64,000 nt of DNA, taken from contig NZ_AUIO01000001.1 in NCBI RefSeq assembly GCF_000423745.1, positions 310,001 through 374,000 of the forward strand, given 5' to 3'. Source of the stretch: Streptococcus plurextorum DSM 22810. GTDB taxonomy: Bacteria > Bacillota > Bacilli > Lactobacillales > Streptococcaceae. The translations under genes and the position numbers were made by a program. Each line of letters begins with the position of its first letter. The first letter of the stretch is position 1. This document shows positions 9,084-16,696 of the stretch, piece after piece. Below the pieces are notes generated by a model, which saw only the letters and a list, made by a program, of their open reading frames with translations, was not told where the DNA came from and ran no database searches.

Positions 9084-9312
9084 GGACTTCTACCCAGTCG
9101 ATCGCAAGGACGTCGCAAGGGGTCGGGCTCCACATGGAGAAGCCTTCGCCCTCGCCTGTCACGTTGATGAGGAAGTAGGGCGTCGCCTCCAGCTTTTGCC
9201 CGTGGACCTCGATGGTGTCAAAGAGCTGGACGTAATTCTCCGCTCCGCCCCAGCCTGTGCGAACGTACTTTTTCTTGGCCTTGAGGCCTGGTAAAATCTC
9301 TTCAAATGTCAT
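9076..9312 (-). CDS. DUF2829 (Tad2-like) domain protein
   Basis: This 78-residue protein fits the DUF2829 pattern: an N-terminal TFEEILPGLKAKKK helix, RTGWGG (about 18-23), a PYFLI strand (about 45-49), SMWSPTPCDVLAIDW near the end. DUF2829 is the domain of Tad2, a phage protein that blocks Thoeris defence by sequestering its cyclic ADP-ribose signal. Cellular homologues exist whose job is unknown. A clear AAAGGAG Shine-Dalgarno precedes the ATG at 9312. It overlaps the SDR gene by 8 bp and shares its high G+C content. No phage or Thoeris gene is visible nearby, so an anti-defence role is only a possibility. Confidence 0.75.
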   Translation of the reverse strand: MTFEEILPGLKAKKKYVRTGWGGAENYVQLFDTIEVHGQKLEATPYFLINVTGEGEGFSMWSPTPCDVLAIDWVEVHD

Positions 9313-9384
9313 GGTTTACTCCTTTGTGAATTCGTCTGTTAGGGTGAGTTTTCGCTGTATGTTCTGATGGTGACAGGCAAGCTT

Positions 9385-9747
9385 TTAGTTACGTTGTTCA
9401 AACTGCTCCAACTCCCTATAAGGCGTCTTATAACCAATCTGCAAAATCTTATCACCCTCAATCAAAATCGGACGTTTGATTAGCATACCATCTGCTGCTA
9501 AAAGCGATATGGCTTCATCTAAAGATAAACGGTCTAATTTATCCTTAAGCCCCAATTCTCGGTAACGATTACCTGAGGTATTAAATAGTTTCTTCAACTC
9601 AAAACCAGCAGCTAACCAAGACCTGATGGCCTCCTGACTTGGCGGTGTTTCCTTTATATCAATAGCTTGAACAGCAAGTCCCAACTGTTTCAGCTCTGCT
9701 TTTGCCTGACGGCAAGTCGAACATTTAGGGTATTCATAAAAAATCAT
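9385..9747 (-). CDS. ArsC/Spx-family thioredoxin-fold protein
   Basis: A 120-residue ArsC-family protein of the Spx/MgsR type. It has a thioredoxin-like fold with the redox motif CSTC (Cys9, Cys12) near the N-terminus and the family's KRPILIEGDK segment near 91-100. Small family members of this kind either reduce arsenate-like substrates or bind RNA polymerase as Spx-type regulators. The sequence does not decide which. It shares no ars operon. Its start overlaps the end of ogt by 14 bp, so it belongs to the same minus-strand operon. A 72-bp gap then separates it from the GC-rich pair. Confidence 0.8.
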   Translation of the reverse strand: MIFYEYPKCSTCRQAKAELKQLGLAVQAIDIKETPPSQEAIRSWLAAGFELKKLFNTSGNRYRELGLKDKLDRLSLDEAISLLAADGMLIKRPILIEGDKILQIGYKTPYRELEQFEQRN

Positions 9748-10234
9748 GAAGCTTCTCCAATTCTAACAATGCTAACTTACGATCAATACCACCAGCATAG
9801 CCGACCAACTTTCCTCCTGCTCCAAGGACTCGGTGGCAAGGAATAATAATAGACAAGGGATTTTTTCCGACAGCTCCACCAATAGCTTGTGCTGAATGAC
9901 AGCCTAATTGACTAGCCAATTCTCCATAGGTAACCACTTCTCCGTAGGGGATTTCAGCTAAAGCAGACCAGACCCTGTGTTGAAAAGCTGTCCCCTGTGG
10001 GTTCAAGGGCAGTTCATTGACACTGGGTTTTTGATGGGCAAAGTAACGATCCAACCAAGTCGCTGTTGCTCTTAAAATATCCGTTTCCTGCTCCGCTATT
10101 GCTAGCCCTTCAAAACCACGCAAATAATACTTCTGTTCTTTGAAATACACCCCTACTAAAGCATCTGGTTGAGCTAAAAGAAGCATGGAACCTAATGGAG
10201 AGTGATAGGAAAGTTGAAATAAGGATGTCATCAT
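9734..10234 (-). CDS. ogt: Methylated-DNA--protein-cysteine methyltransferase
   Basis: A suicide DNA repair enzyme that removes alkyl groups from O6-alkylguanine onto its own cysteine. The acceptor motif PCHRV is present (Cys133 in the 166-residue form), preceded by the DNA-binding helix around GCHSAQAIGGAVGKNP. I chose the ATG at 10234 (a second ATG is at 10231). A longer frame to 10261 would need a TTG start and would overlap the upstream gene. It is the second gene of a run GNAT-ogt-arsC-like and overlaps the next gene by 14 bp. The N-terminal domain is short, as in Firmicute Ogt proteins. Confidence 0.9.
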   Translation of the reverse strand: MMTSLFQLSYHSPLGSMLLLAQPDALVGVYFKEQKYYLRGFEGLAIAEQETDILRATATWLDRYFAHQKPSVNELPLNPQGTAFQHRVWSALAEIPYGEVVTYGELASQLGCHSAQAIGGAVGKNPLSIIIPCHRVLGAGGKLVGYAGGIDRKLALLELEKLHDFL

Positions 10235-10257
10235 AATGGTCTTTCTAATGATTACAA

Positions 10258-10809
10258 TCAATCCAAAGCCGCTAGTTCAGCCACTTCCTGATAATAGGCT
10301 TTCTCAGATTTTCGTTTAATTTTTTGATAAGCTAAGCGTTCTCCATCAAGGGGAATCTTGCCGCAGTAAGCATAACCTAACTTTTCCAAAATATGTTGCA
10401 TTATCGTATTTTTCTCATGCGTATCGCATCGAAAATCTGGACCATCGTGCGCTTCTATTAAGCCTTGTAAAAAGGTTTGAGCCACCTTTTGACCGCTATA
10501 GTCACTGGCAACGGCAATGCGATGAAAAACCGTGTAGCGAGGGTGGTTGTGTTGCCATTTGCCATCGTAAATCTTCTCATAGGCTTCTTCTTGACCAATT
10601 ATGACAGCAGCGTAAGAAACAATTTTCCCATCAATTAACCCAACCCAACCACGTGTCATTAAAACATCGTCAAAAATATGGGACTCCGCAGGATAACTGC
10701 CCTGCCATTGATCACTGCCTGAGGCTTTCAAAAAAGCCCTCGCTTCTTCTATAATCTCCATAATCCGTCCTATTTCATTTGGGTGTGCTAGTCTTATTTC
10801 CATCATCAT
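10258..10809 (-). CDS. GNAT-family N-acetyltransferase
   Basis: A 183-residue acetyltransferase of the GNAT fold, using acetyl-CoA. The N-terminal part (IRLAHPNEIGRIMEII) is the first strand and helix. The FHRIAVASDYSGQKVAQTFL segment (about 99-118) is the acetyl-CoA binding motif A, although the canonical R/QxxGxG/A is here SGQKVA. The DTHEKN and LEKLGY segments complete the fold. The substrate is unknown. Three ATG codons in a row (10809, 10806, 10803) make the exact start uncertain. It is probably the first gene of the operon leading into ogt, and is divergent from cutC. Confidence 0.78.
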   Translation of the reverse strand: MMMEIRLAHPNEIGRIMEIIEEARAFLKASGSDQWQGSYPAESHIFDDVLMTRGWVGLIDGKIVSYAAVIIGQEEAYEKIYDGKWQHNHPRYTVFHRIAVASDYSGQKVAQTFLQGLIEAHDGPDFRCDTHEKNTIMQHILEKLGYAYCGKIPLDGERLAYQKIKRKSEKAYYQEVAELAALD

Positions 10810-10940
10810 TCATCCAGAGGAAATCCCTCTTTCCTTTCAATTATATTTCTGAGCATTCCTTTTTATCTTACTATTTTTAACTACTTTTTTCAAAATTTTG
10901 CCACCTATGGTATAATCTAACTGACTTAAAGGAGGAAGAT

Positions 10941-11579
10941 ATGATTACCAAAGAATATTGCGCTGAAAATCTAACAGACCTGCATCGCTTAGTGGGGACC
11001 GATATTACACGAGTCGAACTTTGTGATAATCTAGCTGTTGGCGGTACCACTCCGAGCTATGGTGTCATCAAAGAAGCCAATCGTTATCTACACGATCACC
11101 ATATTAGCTCTGCCATTATGATTCGCCCTAGAGGAGGCGATTTCGTCTATAATGACATCGAGTTAAAAATCATGGAAGAAGATATTCTTCGCGCTGTTGA
11201 ACTTGAGAGTGATGCTCTGGTCTTTGGCATCTTGACAGAAGACAATGACATTGATAGTGATGCCATCGAAAGCCTTATTCCTGCCACTCAAGGACTTCCA
11301 TTGGTCTTTCATATGGCCTTTGACCTTATCCCTAAAGAACGGCAAAAAGGGGCTTTGGATCACTTAATTGAACTTGGTTTTACACGTGTATTGCTTCACG
11401 GCTCTAGTGATAAGCGTCCTCTGTTAGAAAATGCTGAGCACATTAAAGACCTTATTCAACATGCTAATAATCGCATTGAAATCATGATTGGTGGCGGTGT
11501 GACTGCCAATAACTATCAGGAACTATCACTCCTAACAGGGGCACAACAGGTACATGGCACAAAGTTGATCTCCGAATAA
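10941..11579 (+). CDS. cutC: CutC-family protein
   Basis: A 212-residue TIM-barrel protein of the CutC family, with RVELCDNLAVGGTTPSYG (about 24-41), MIRPRGGDF (about 60-68) and the C-terminal GGGVTANN (about 183-190). The family was named for copper homeostasis, but its enzymatic function is not established. A very strong AAGGAGG Shine-Dalgarno precedes the ATG, and an extended -10 (TGGTATAAT, hexamer at 10911-10916) lies upstream. It is transcribed alone and ends in a terminator shared with nagB on the other strand. Confidence 0.85.
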   Translation: MITKEYCAENLTDLHRLVGTDITRVELCDNLAVGGTTPSYGVIKEANRYLHDHHISSAIMIRPRGGDFVYNDIELKIMEEDILRAVELESDALVFGILTEDNDIDSDAIESLIPATQGLPLVFHMAFDLIPKERQKGALDHLIELGFTRVLLHGSSDKRPLLENAEHIKDLIQHANNRIEIMIGGGVTANNYQELSLLTGAQQVHGTKLISE

Positions 11580-11580
11580 A

Positions 11581-11613
11581 CAAAAATAGCTCAGGATTGC
11601 CTGAGTTATTTTT
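11581..11613. terminator. Bidirectional terminator between cutC and nagB
   Basis: The stem is CTCAGG/CCTGAG extended by AAAATA/TATTTT, with A and T tracts on both sides. It overlaps the nagB stop codon (11606-11608), so one hairpin serves both convergent genes. Confidence 0.8.
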
Positions 11614-12313
11614 GCAGTTTCTCCGCTGCTGCCCGGTCTAAAATTAAGATAAGATTTGGGTGCTTTTGTAAGATACTTGCAGGTACTTGCTCTGTAATAG
11701 GGCCATGAACCGTCTGATAAATAGCATCTGCTTTTTCAGCACCATAAGCCATGAGAACAATCGTTTTAGCTGCCATAATAGAAGCGATCCCCATGGAGAT
11801 AGCCTGTTTTGGCACCTGATCAATAGTCTCAAAAAATCGGCTATTGGCCTCAATCGTTGAAGGGTCTAAATCAACCAGATGCGTTTTCCAATCAAACGGT
11901 GTTCCTGGCTCATTAAAACCAATATGACCATTTCTTCCGATGCCTAAAATTTGAAAATCAATGGGATATTCCTCCAAGATGTGATTGTAATGAACCGTTT
12001 CAGACACTAAATGTTCCGCCATGCCATTTGGAATATAGGTAGCCTTAAAAGGTTTCACCTTAAACAGCTGCTCCTGCATAAAATGAGCATAGGACTGGTT
12101 ATTATCTGCAGTCAGGCCAACGTACTCATCTAAATTTATTGCTGTCATCTCTGAAAAATCTAAATCAGATTCTCTCATAAGACGATAGAGTTCTAGTGGG
12201 GTTGATCCTGTGGCCAGTCCCAAGGTTTTTGCACCTTGCCTCAAGGCATCTTTCAACAGTTTAAAAGCTACTTCTCCCCCCATCTCTGGGTGCTCAACAA
12301 CCATCACTTTCAT
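11606..12313 (-). CDS. nagB: Glucosamine-6-phosphate deaminase
   Basis: The enzyme converts glucosamine-6-phosphate to fructose-6-phosphate and ammonia, feeding amino sugars into glycolysis. The 235-residue length is that of the short Firmicute form. Visible motifs are LATGSTP (about 33-39), NLDEY (about 60-64) and [14 protein letters not shown] (about 125-138), which hold the catalytic Asp, His and Glu. It is monocistronic, with its own promoter and a palindromic operator just before the Shine-Dalgarno (AAGGAG). NagR-type GntR repression, released by amino-sugar phosphates, is the likely control. Confidence 0.95.
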   Translation of the reverse strand: MKVMVVEHPEMGGEVAFKLLKDALRQGAKTLGLATGSTPLELYRLMRESDLDFSEMTAINLDEYVGLTADNNQSYAHFMQEQLFKVKPFKATYIPNGMAEHLVSETVHYNHILEEYPIDFQILGIGRNGHIGFNEPGTPFDWKTHLVDLDPSTIEANSRFFETIDQVPKQAISMGIASIMAAKTIVLMAYGAEKADAIYQTVHGPITEQVPASILQKHPNLILILDRAAAEKLQK

Positions 12314-12328
12314 TATCCTTCTCCTTTT

Positions 12329-12342
12329 TTGGTATATACCAA
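12329..12342. promoter_or_regulatory. Palindromic operator in the nagB leader, NagR-like
   Basis: A perfect 14-bp palindrome, TTGGTATATACCAA, lies directly upstream of the nagB Shine-Dalgarno and downstream of the predicted transcription start. It resembles the TGGT...ACCA sites of GntR/HutC-type NagR repressors. Assignment is by similarity only. Confidence 0.55.
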
Positions 12343-12355
12343 TATTTATAATATA

Positions 12356-12384
12356 ATATTATGTTATTTAATCAAAAAAGTCAA
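12356..12384 (-). promoter_or_regulatory. nagB promoter
   Basis: The minus strand has -35 TTGACT (12379-12384), a 17-bp spacer and -10 TAATAT (12356-12361). The palindromic operator lies about 7-20 bp downstream of the inferred start site. Confidence 0.6.
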
Positions 12385-12402
12385 GTCTTTTGAGCGAGAT
12401 AC

Positions 12403-12432
12403 TTGACACTACTTAGTAATAAATTCTAAAAT
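12403..12432 (+). promoter_or_regulatory. Promoter of the nitroreductase gene
   Basis: A -35 TTGACA (12403-12408), an 18-bp spacer and a -10 TAAAAT (12427-12432) are divergent from the nagB promoter. Confidence 0.55.
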
Positions 12433-12483
12433 AACTACATAGTGATAAAAACACTAATCATCTTTAGAAAATGAGGAAATCCT

Positions 12484-13086
12484 ATGTCAAACTTTGCAAA
12501 ACTTCAAGAAACTCGTCGTTCAATCTATGCACTTGGTAAAGACTTGCCAGTATCAAATGAGGAAGTGGTAGCGCTTGTTGAGAAAGCTATGAAAGAATCA
12601 CCTTCATCTTTCAACTCACAATCAAGCCGTGCGGTTGTGCTTTTCGGTGCTGAATCAGATGCTTTCTGGAATGAAATTGCCTACAGCGAATTGGAAAAAG
12701 TAACACCAGCAGAAGCATTTGAAGCTACAAAAGGTCGCTTAGCTGGCTTTGCGGCAGGTGCAGGTACGATCTTGTTCTTCGAGGATCAAGATGTTGTCAA
12801 AGGCTTGCAAGAAAACTTCCCACTTTACGCTGAAAACTTCCCAATCTGGTCTGAGCAAGCTCACGGTATCAACCTGTACGCAGTATGGTTGGCTTTCGCT
12901 GAGAAAAATATCGGCATGAACGTACAACACTACAACCCATTGGTTGACGCACAAGTTGCAGCAAAATACGGTATCCCAGCTAACTGGAAACTCCGTGCTC
13001 AAGCACCATTCGGTAGCATTGCAGCTCCAGCAGCAGATAAAGAATACATGGCGGATAGTGACCGTGTAAAGGTTTTTGGTAACTAA
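12484..13086 (+). CDS. Nitroreductase family protein
   Basis: A 200-residue flavin (FMN) dependent oxidoreductase of the nitroreductase superfamily. The N-terminal ETRRSIYAL segment is the typical flavin phosphate-binding RRS motif. SPSSFNSQSSR (about 39-49) and the NPLVDAQVAAKYG segment match the fatty-acid-response/YdgI-like subgroup common in lactic acid bacteria. Codon choice looks biased toward preferred codons, suggesting good expression. It is monocistronic, with a GAGGAAA Shine-Dalgarno and a strong terminator. The natural substrate is unknown. Confidence 0.88.
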   Translation: MSNFAKLQETRRSIYALGKDLPVSNEEVVALVEKAMKESPSSFNSQSSRAVVLFGAESDAFWNEIAYSELEKVTPAEAFEATKGRLAGFAAGAGTILFFEDQDVVKGLQENFPLYAENFPIWSEQAHGINLYAVWLAFAEKNIGMNVQHYNPLVDAQVAAKYGIPANWKLRAQAPFGSIAAPAADKEYMADSDRVKVFGN

Positions 13087-13093
13087 GTTAGCC

Positions 13094-13125
13094 AAACGTT
13101 CCCTAGACATCTAGGGAACGTTTTC
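13094..13125 (+). terminator. Terminator of the nitroreductase gene
   Basis: A perfect 14-bp stem (AAACGTTCCCTAGA with its complement) has a 2-nt loop and ends in a T-rich tail, 8 bp after the stop codon. Confidence 0.85.
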
Positions 13126-13212
13126 ATTTCCAAGAAGGCAGCTATCCGTCATTTCATTATTTCACTTGACGTGGTATAATAAATAAGCATATTTTGAAAG
13201 AAGTTGAGAATG

Positions 13213-14241
13213 ATGAATACCAAAGATTTTGATTTTTACCTGCCAGAAGCATTGATTGCCCAAACACCACTTGAAAAACGTGACAGCTCACGCCTTTTAA
13301 TCTTAGATAAAACGAAAAAGACCCTCACTGATAGCCATTTTGATCATATCATTGACCAACTCAATCCTGGTGATGCTCTTGTCATGAACAATACTCGTGT
13401 TCTACCTGCTAGACTACATGGAGAGAAACCTGATACCCACGGCCATGTCGAATTTTTGCTCCTAAAAAATACGGAAGGTGATCAATGGGAGGTCCTTGCT
13501 AAACCAGCAAAACGCCTCAAAACAGGCACTAAGGTTTCCTTTGGGGATGGTCGCTTAACAGCTACTGTTATTAAAGAATTGGAACATGGTGGCCGTATTG
13601 TCGAATTTCATTACCAAGGCATTTTCTTAGAAGTTTTGGAAAGCCTCGGCGAAATGCCGCTCCCTCCTTACATCCATGAAAAACTGGATGACCGTGAACG
13701 TTATCAGACTGTTTATGCTAAAGAAAATGGTTCTGCGGCCGCTCCTACTGCCGGACTCCATTTTACTAATGAATTGCTAGAAAACATTCAAAATAAGGGA
13801 GTCAAGCTTGTTTACCTAACCCTTCATGTTGGTCTTGGAACCTTCAGGCCTGTCTCTGTTGACCATGTTGACGATCATGACATGCATTCTGAGTATTATA
13901 GCTTGAGCCAAGAAGCGGCTGACACCATCAATCAAGTCAAAGCCTCAGGTGGACGTGTCGTTGCAGTCGGGACTACTTCTATCCGTACCTTAGAAACAAT
14001 CGGCAATAAATATAATGGGGAAGTCCGCGCTGACTCTGGTTGGACGAATATTTTCATCAAACCAGGCTACAATTTCAAAGTCGTCGATGCCTTTTCAACT
14101 AACTTCCACTTACCAAAATCAACCTTGGTCATGCTAGTCTCAGCCTTTGCTGGACGTGACTTTGTCCTTGAAGCCTACAAACATGCCGTGGAAGAAAAAT
14201 ACCGCTTCTTCTCTTTTGGAGACGCCATGTTTATCCAATAG
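13213..14241 (+). CDS. queA: S-adenosylmethionine:tRNA ribosyltransferase-isomerase
   Basis: QueA transfers the ribosyl part of SAM to 7-aminomethyl-7-deazaguanine in tRNA, giving epoxyqueuosine. It is 342 residues from the ATG at 13213, matching streptococcal QueA that begin MNT. An in-frame ATG lies at 13210 and a TTG at 13204. Recognisable segments are [11 protein letters not shown] (about 58-68), [13 protein letters not shown] (about 175-187), and [21 protein letters not shown] (about 295-315). The gene stands alone with an extended -10 at 13175-13180. Its 3' end runs directly into a long intergenic repeat that ends in a terminator. Confidence 0.96.
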   Translation: MNTKDFDFYLPEALIAQTPLEKRDSSRLLILDKTKKTLTDSHFDHIIDQLNPGDALVMNNTRVLPARLHGEKPDTHGHVEFLLLKNTEGDQWEVLAKPAKRLKTGTKVSFGDGRLTATVIKELEHGGRIVEFHYQGIFLEVLESLGEMPLPPYIHEKLDDRERYQTVYAKENGSAAAPTAGLHFTNELLENIQNKGVKLVYLTLHVGLGTFRPVSVDHVDDHDMHSEYYSLSQEAADTINQVKASGGRVVAVGTTSIRTLETIGNKYNGEVRADSGWTNIFIKPGYNFKVVDAFSTNFHLPKSTLVMLVSAFAGRDFVLEAYKHAVEEKYRFFSFGDAMFIQ

Positions 14242-14520
14242 CAAACAAGTCCTTTTGAGACTGTTCTTAAAAGGTAAGGACGGTAACCACTTCCTGCGAA
14301 ATCCCATACCTCATATCTGATCCTATGGTCTCAAAAATTCCTGGTGGTAGAAATACTGATCGTCACACCGCTTATATCGCAGTAAAAAGTATCTGATAAT
14401 GCTCGCAAGGTTTATTACCACTCCTTAAGCTAGCAAAACTTTTCAGCTTGTTTCTGGAGAAAATAATCTTTGCCTACATGCTAAAAGTCTCAAACAGACC
14501 TGTTTGAGACTTTTATTTTA
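14242..14520 (+). repeat. Intergenic repeat, copy C (downstream of queA)
   Basis: One of four related intergenic elements in the window (others near 19237-19540, 33017-33303 and 63601-63725). Shared blocks here: GGACGGTAACCACTTCC (14278-14294), GCAAAACTTTTCA (14433-14445), and a GCCTAC end (14472-14477) before the terminator hairpin. It starts at the queA stop and reads in the same direction. It contains no ORF. Confidence 0.75.
14483..14520. terminator. Terminator closing the queA 3' repeat
   Basis: A perfect 15-bp stem (14483-14497 with 14500-14514, beginning AAAAGTCTC) has a 2-nt loop and T tracts on both strands. It also serves the convergent C39-like gene, whose stop is at 14518. Confidence 0.85.
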
Positions 14521-15318
14521 CCAAGCATAGTTTGGTTCCACACAGACAGTGGTTGACTGTAAGAGTTCTTCTACAGTCACTTTCTTAAGGCCACCATATA
14601 CCGGGTCTGGAAAACCTGGATCCAGATAATACAAGTATTCAATATCTGTTCCATCAGCATTCATCTGATACCCAATCCCCAGAACATTATGCTCTCCCTT
14701 ATAGCCAGGATACAAGGTGGAGACCTCAATGGTATAATACATTGGATAGCCATCTGCTATATTCTGCTTAAGCCGTTTTTTAAATAAGGCTTTATCTGCT
14801 TCCACATCAGTCACAGTAGCAAGACGGTAACCAGATTGTTGGTCTGAAGGATTAGCATAACCAAACAGGTGCTGATTAAGAACTTCGATGGCATTGACGT
14901 TATGCGTGCCAAATGAAGTGTCCGTTTTCATCTCCACTGCTAAGGTCTCTTGACTGACATCGATTCCCTTGTAGGACAAGAGCATACTGACAGTCGTTGG
15001 AGCACATGTTGTGGCTGCTCTCTGAATTTGTTGCGTCACATTTAACATCACTTTTTCCCCAGCTTTAGCTTGGGGTTGATTTGTTGTTGTGGTGGTGGTT
15101 TCTGCAGGACTTGTGCTGGTCGTTTCCGTACTCGTGCTAGCGCTAGTGGTCTCTGTGTCTTCCTTTGTTGTGGTGGTCAAGGTGGTTACAGTAACTGCTT
15201 TTGACACCCTTTCTGTTGATGGGCTTTCTTGTACTTTGGTAGAGATTAGAAAAATAATGGGAAAAGCTAATAATAGAACAACCGCGATAAGTCCTAGAAA
15301 TAAAACCGATTTTTTCAT
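14518..15318 (-). CDS. Secreted or membrane-anchored C39-like (Peptidase_C39_2) protein
   Basis: This 266-residue protein starts with a membrane segment (5-25) and no clear cleavage site. A Thr/Ser-rich low-complexity stalk follows (about 40-82), then a papain-like C39_2 domain (about 88-266). Likely catalytic residues are Gln97 or Gln99 (oxyanion), Cys105 (TTCAPTTVSM), His210 (GEHNVLGIGY) and Asp233 (LDPG). The family cleaves peptides or amides outside the cell, but no substrate is known for such stalked forms. It has its own promoter, a strong AAGGAGG Shine-Dalgarno and a terminator. It is not next to a bacteriocin or ABC exporter, so a leader-peptidase role is unlikely. Confidence 0.8.
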   Translation of the reverse strand: MKKSVLFLGLIAVVLLLAFPIIFLISTKVQESPSTERVSKAVTVTTLTTTTKEDTETTSASTSTETTSTSPAETTTTTTNQPQAKAGEKVMLNVTQQIQRAATTCAPTTVSMLLSYKGIDVSQETLAVEMKTDTSFGTHNVNAIEVLNQHLFGYANPSDQQSGYRLATVTDVEADKALFKKRLKQNIADGYPMYYTIEVSTLYPGYKGEHNVLGIGYQMNADGTDIEYLYYLDPGFPDPVYGGLKKVTVEELLQSTTVCVEPNYAW

Positions 15319-15339
15319 AACAACCTCCTTGATACCATT

Positions 15340-15368
15340 ATTATAGCACCATAACCTTCTGTGTTCAA
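15340..15368 (-). promoter_or_regulatory. Promoter of the C39-like gene
   Basis: The minus strand has -35 TTGAAC (15363-15368), a 17-bp spacer and a consensus -10 TATAAT (15340-15345), followed by AAGGAGG before the ATG at 15318. Confidence 0.7.
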
Positions 15369-15432
15369 TATATTTTTATAAAAAATATCATCAAAATTAA
15401 ACTAAAATGAGATGAACCGTAACCATGACCGA

Positions 15433-15482
15433 ACAAAAAAGCATAACATCATCGGTCATAAACCTGACGCTATGCTTTTTAA
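15433..15482 (-). terminator. Terminator after divIB
   Basis: AAAAAGCATA pairs with TATGCTTTTT around an inner GTCAGGTTTATGAC hairpin, ending in a T-run on the minus strand, about 20 bp after the divIB stop. Confidence 0.65.
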
Positions 15483-15499
15483 GGTTTGAGAGAGGCATC

Positions 15500-16696
15500 T
15501 TATTCGGTTGTTGATGCTGTGGTTGACATTTCTGAAGACTCAGTGGTTTGTTCTGTAGCCAATTCAGCCTGAGCTGCTTCTGCTGCTTTAGCAGCTTCCT
15601 CAGCTTCTTTTTTAGCCTGATCACGCTCCGCCTTTTCTTGAGCCAAAACAGCTTCAAGATCTGCATTAGTCACATAAATACCGACTTCCATATCAACAAT
15701 AGCTGAAGTGGTTAAGCTAGTAGCAATAGTTGAATAATAGGGGAGCTTAATAGCAATTTGGGATAGCGGCACACGGACCAGAACACCATTGGTCATGGTT
15801 AATTGTAACAAGTCCTTAGTGACAGATGTCTCAACTAAATCCACGCTGTTAATCTGACTGACCAAACTCTGATCTAGCTTTGCCAGCTCTGTTACTAGGG
15901 TCTGAACGGCTTCCTTATCCGTTAGGTTTACGGTCAAAAATTCTGGGGGTAATTCTGCTTGTGACACGACAGGCATACGAACCCCATTTTCTAAAACAGG
16001 CTGATAACCACTACTGGTCTGGGCATAGGCAATGATGCGATTTTCTGTAATGGCAATGTTAAATTTATTGGGAAATTCGTAAGTCATCTTTGCCTGTTTT
16101 ACCCAAGGATTTGCCTCTACAATAGCTTTCTCATAGGCACTTTGATTGAAAAATACCGTGCTGATATAGTCTGATGTCCTAATCCCTGTTGACACTAAAA
16201 TAGCCGATTTATCAGCCTTATCTAGTCCTGTCACCGTAAAAGCTTTAGATTTACTCAAAGGAGAAATAACAAAGAGCGATCCGAGCAGCACCAAAAAGGC
16301 AAGAAGGATAATCGAAAATAGCTTAGCAAGTGCACGTCTCACGGGACGTCTTTGGCTTCTCAGTTCCAGAGCTTTAGCCTTTTTAACACGTTTTGCCTCT
16401 TCTTTTAAAGCCTTTTTACTCGCCTTATCTAAGGGGATTTCCTCTTCTTGTTCAGAAAGATCTTCATCCTCTTCACTGGACTCCTCCTGGCTTTCCTCAC
16501 CTTGGTTGTCCAAATCAAGAACGGCATCTCCTTCGCTTTCTGTAGGACTGTCTATTTCCTCTTCTTCTTGAACATTCTCCTCTTCTTCGGCAGCTTTTTT
16601 AGCTTCTTGACGAGCTAAAAATTCCTCATGACGCTTCTGCCATTCGGATTTTTCAAGGGTTTCCTCTGTTTCTAACTTATCATTTTCCTTAGTCAT
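15500..16696 (-). CDS. divIB: Cell division protein DivIB/FtsQ
   Basis: DivIB stabilises the DivIC-FtsL complex at the septum. The 398 residues comprise a long, very acidic cytoplasmic part (1-120), one membrane segment (about 125-144), and an extracellular POTRA/beta domain (about 152-340). A charged C-terminal tail rich in Ala, Glu and Lys (about 350-385) ends in Ser/Thr. This architecture is that of streptococcal DivIB. Its ATG directly follows the murG stop, so murD-murG-divIB form one cell-wall and division operon. Confidence 0.92.
   Translation of the reverse strand: MTKENDKLETEETLEKSEWQKRHEEFLARQEAKKAAEEEENVQEEEEIDSPTESEGDAVLDLDNQGEESQEESSEEDEDLSEQEEEIPLDKASKKALKEEAKRVKKAKALELRSQRRPVRRALAKLFSIILLAFLVLLGSLFVISPLSKSKAFTVTGLDKADKSAILVSTGIRTSDYISTVFFNQSAYEKAIVEANPWVKQAKMTYEFPNKFNIAITENRIIAYAQTSSGYQPVLENGVRMPVVSQAELPPEFLTVNLTDKEAVQTLVTELAKLDQSLVSQINSVDLVETSVTKDLLQLTMTNGVLVRVPLSQIAIKLPYYSTIATSLTTSAIVDMEVGIYVTNADLEAVLAQEKAERDQAKKEAEEAAKAAEAAQAELATEQTTESSEMSTTASTTE

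Noticed and set aside
9076..9312. Prophage remnant suggested by the Tad2-like protein
   Set aside because: No integrase, phage structural gene or attachment repeat is visible nearby; the flanking genes are ordinary chromosomal ones.
12739..13110. 123-residue minus-strand ORF
   Set aside because: Antisense to the nitroreductase gene, which has a promoter, Shine-Dalgarno and terminator.
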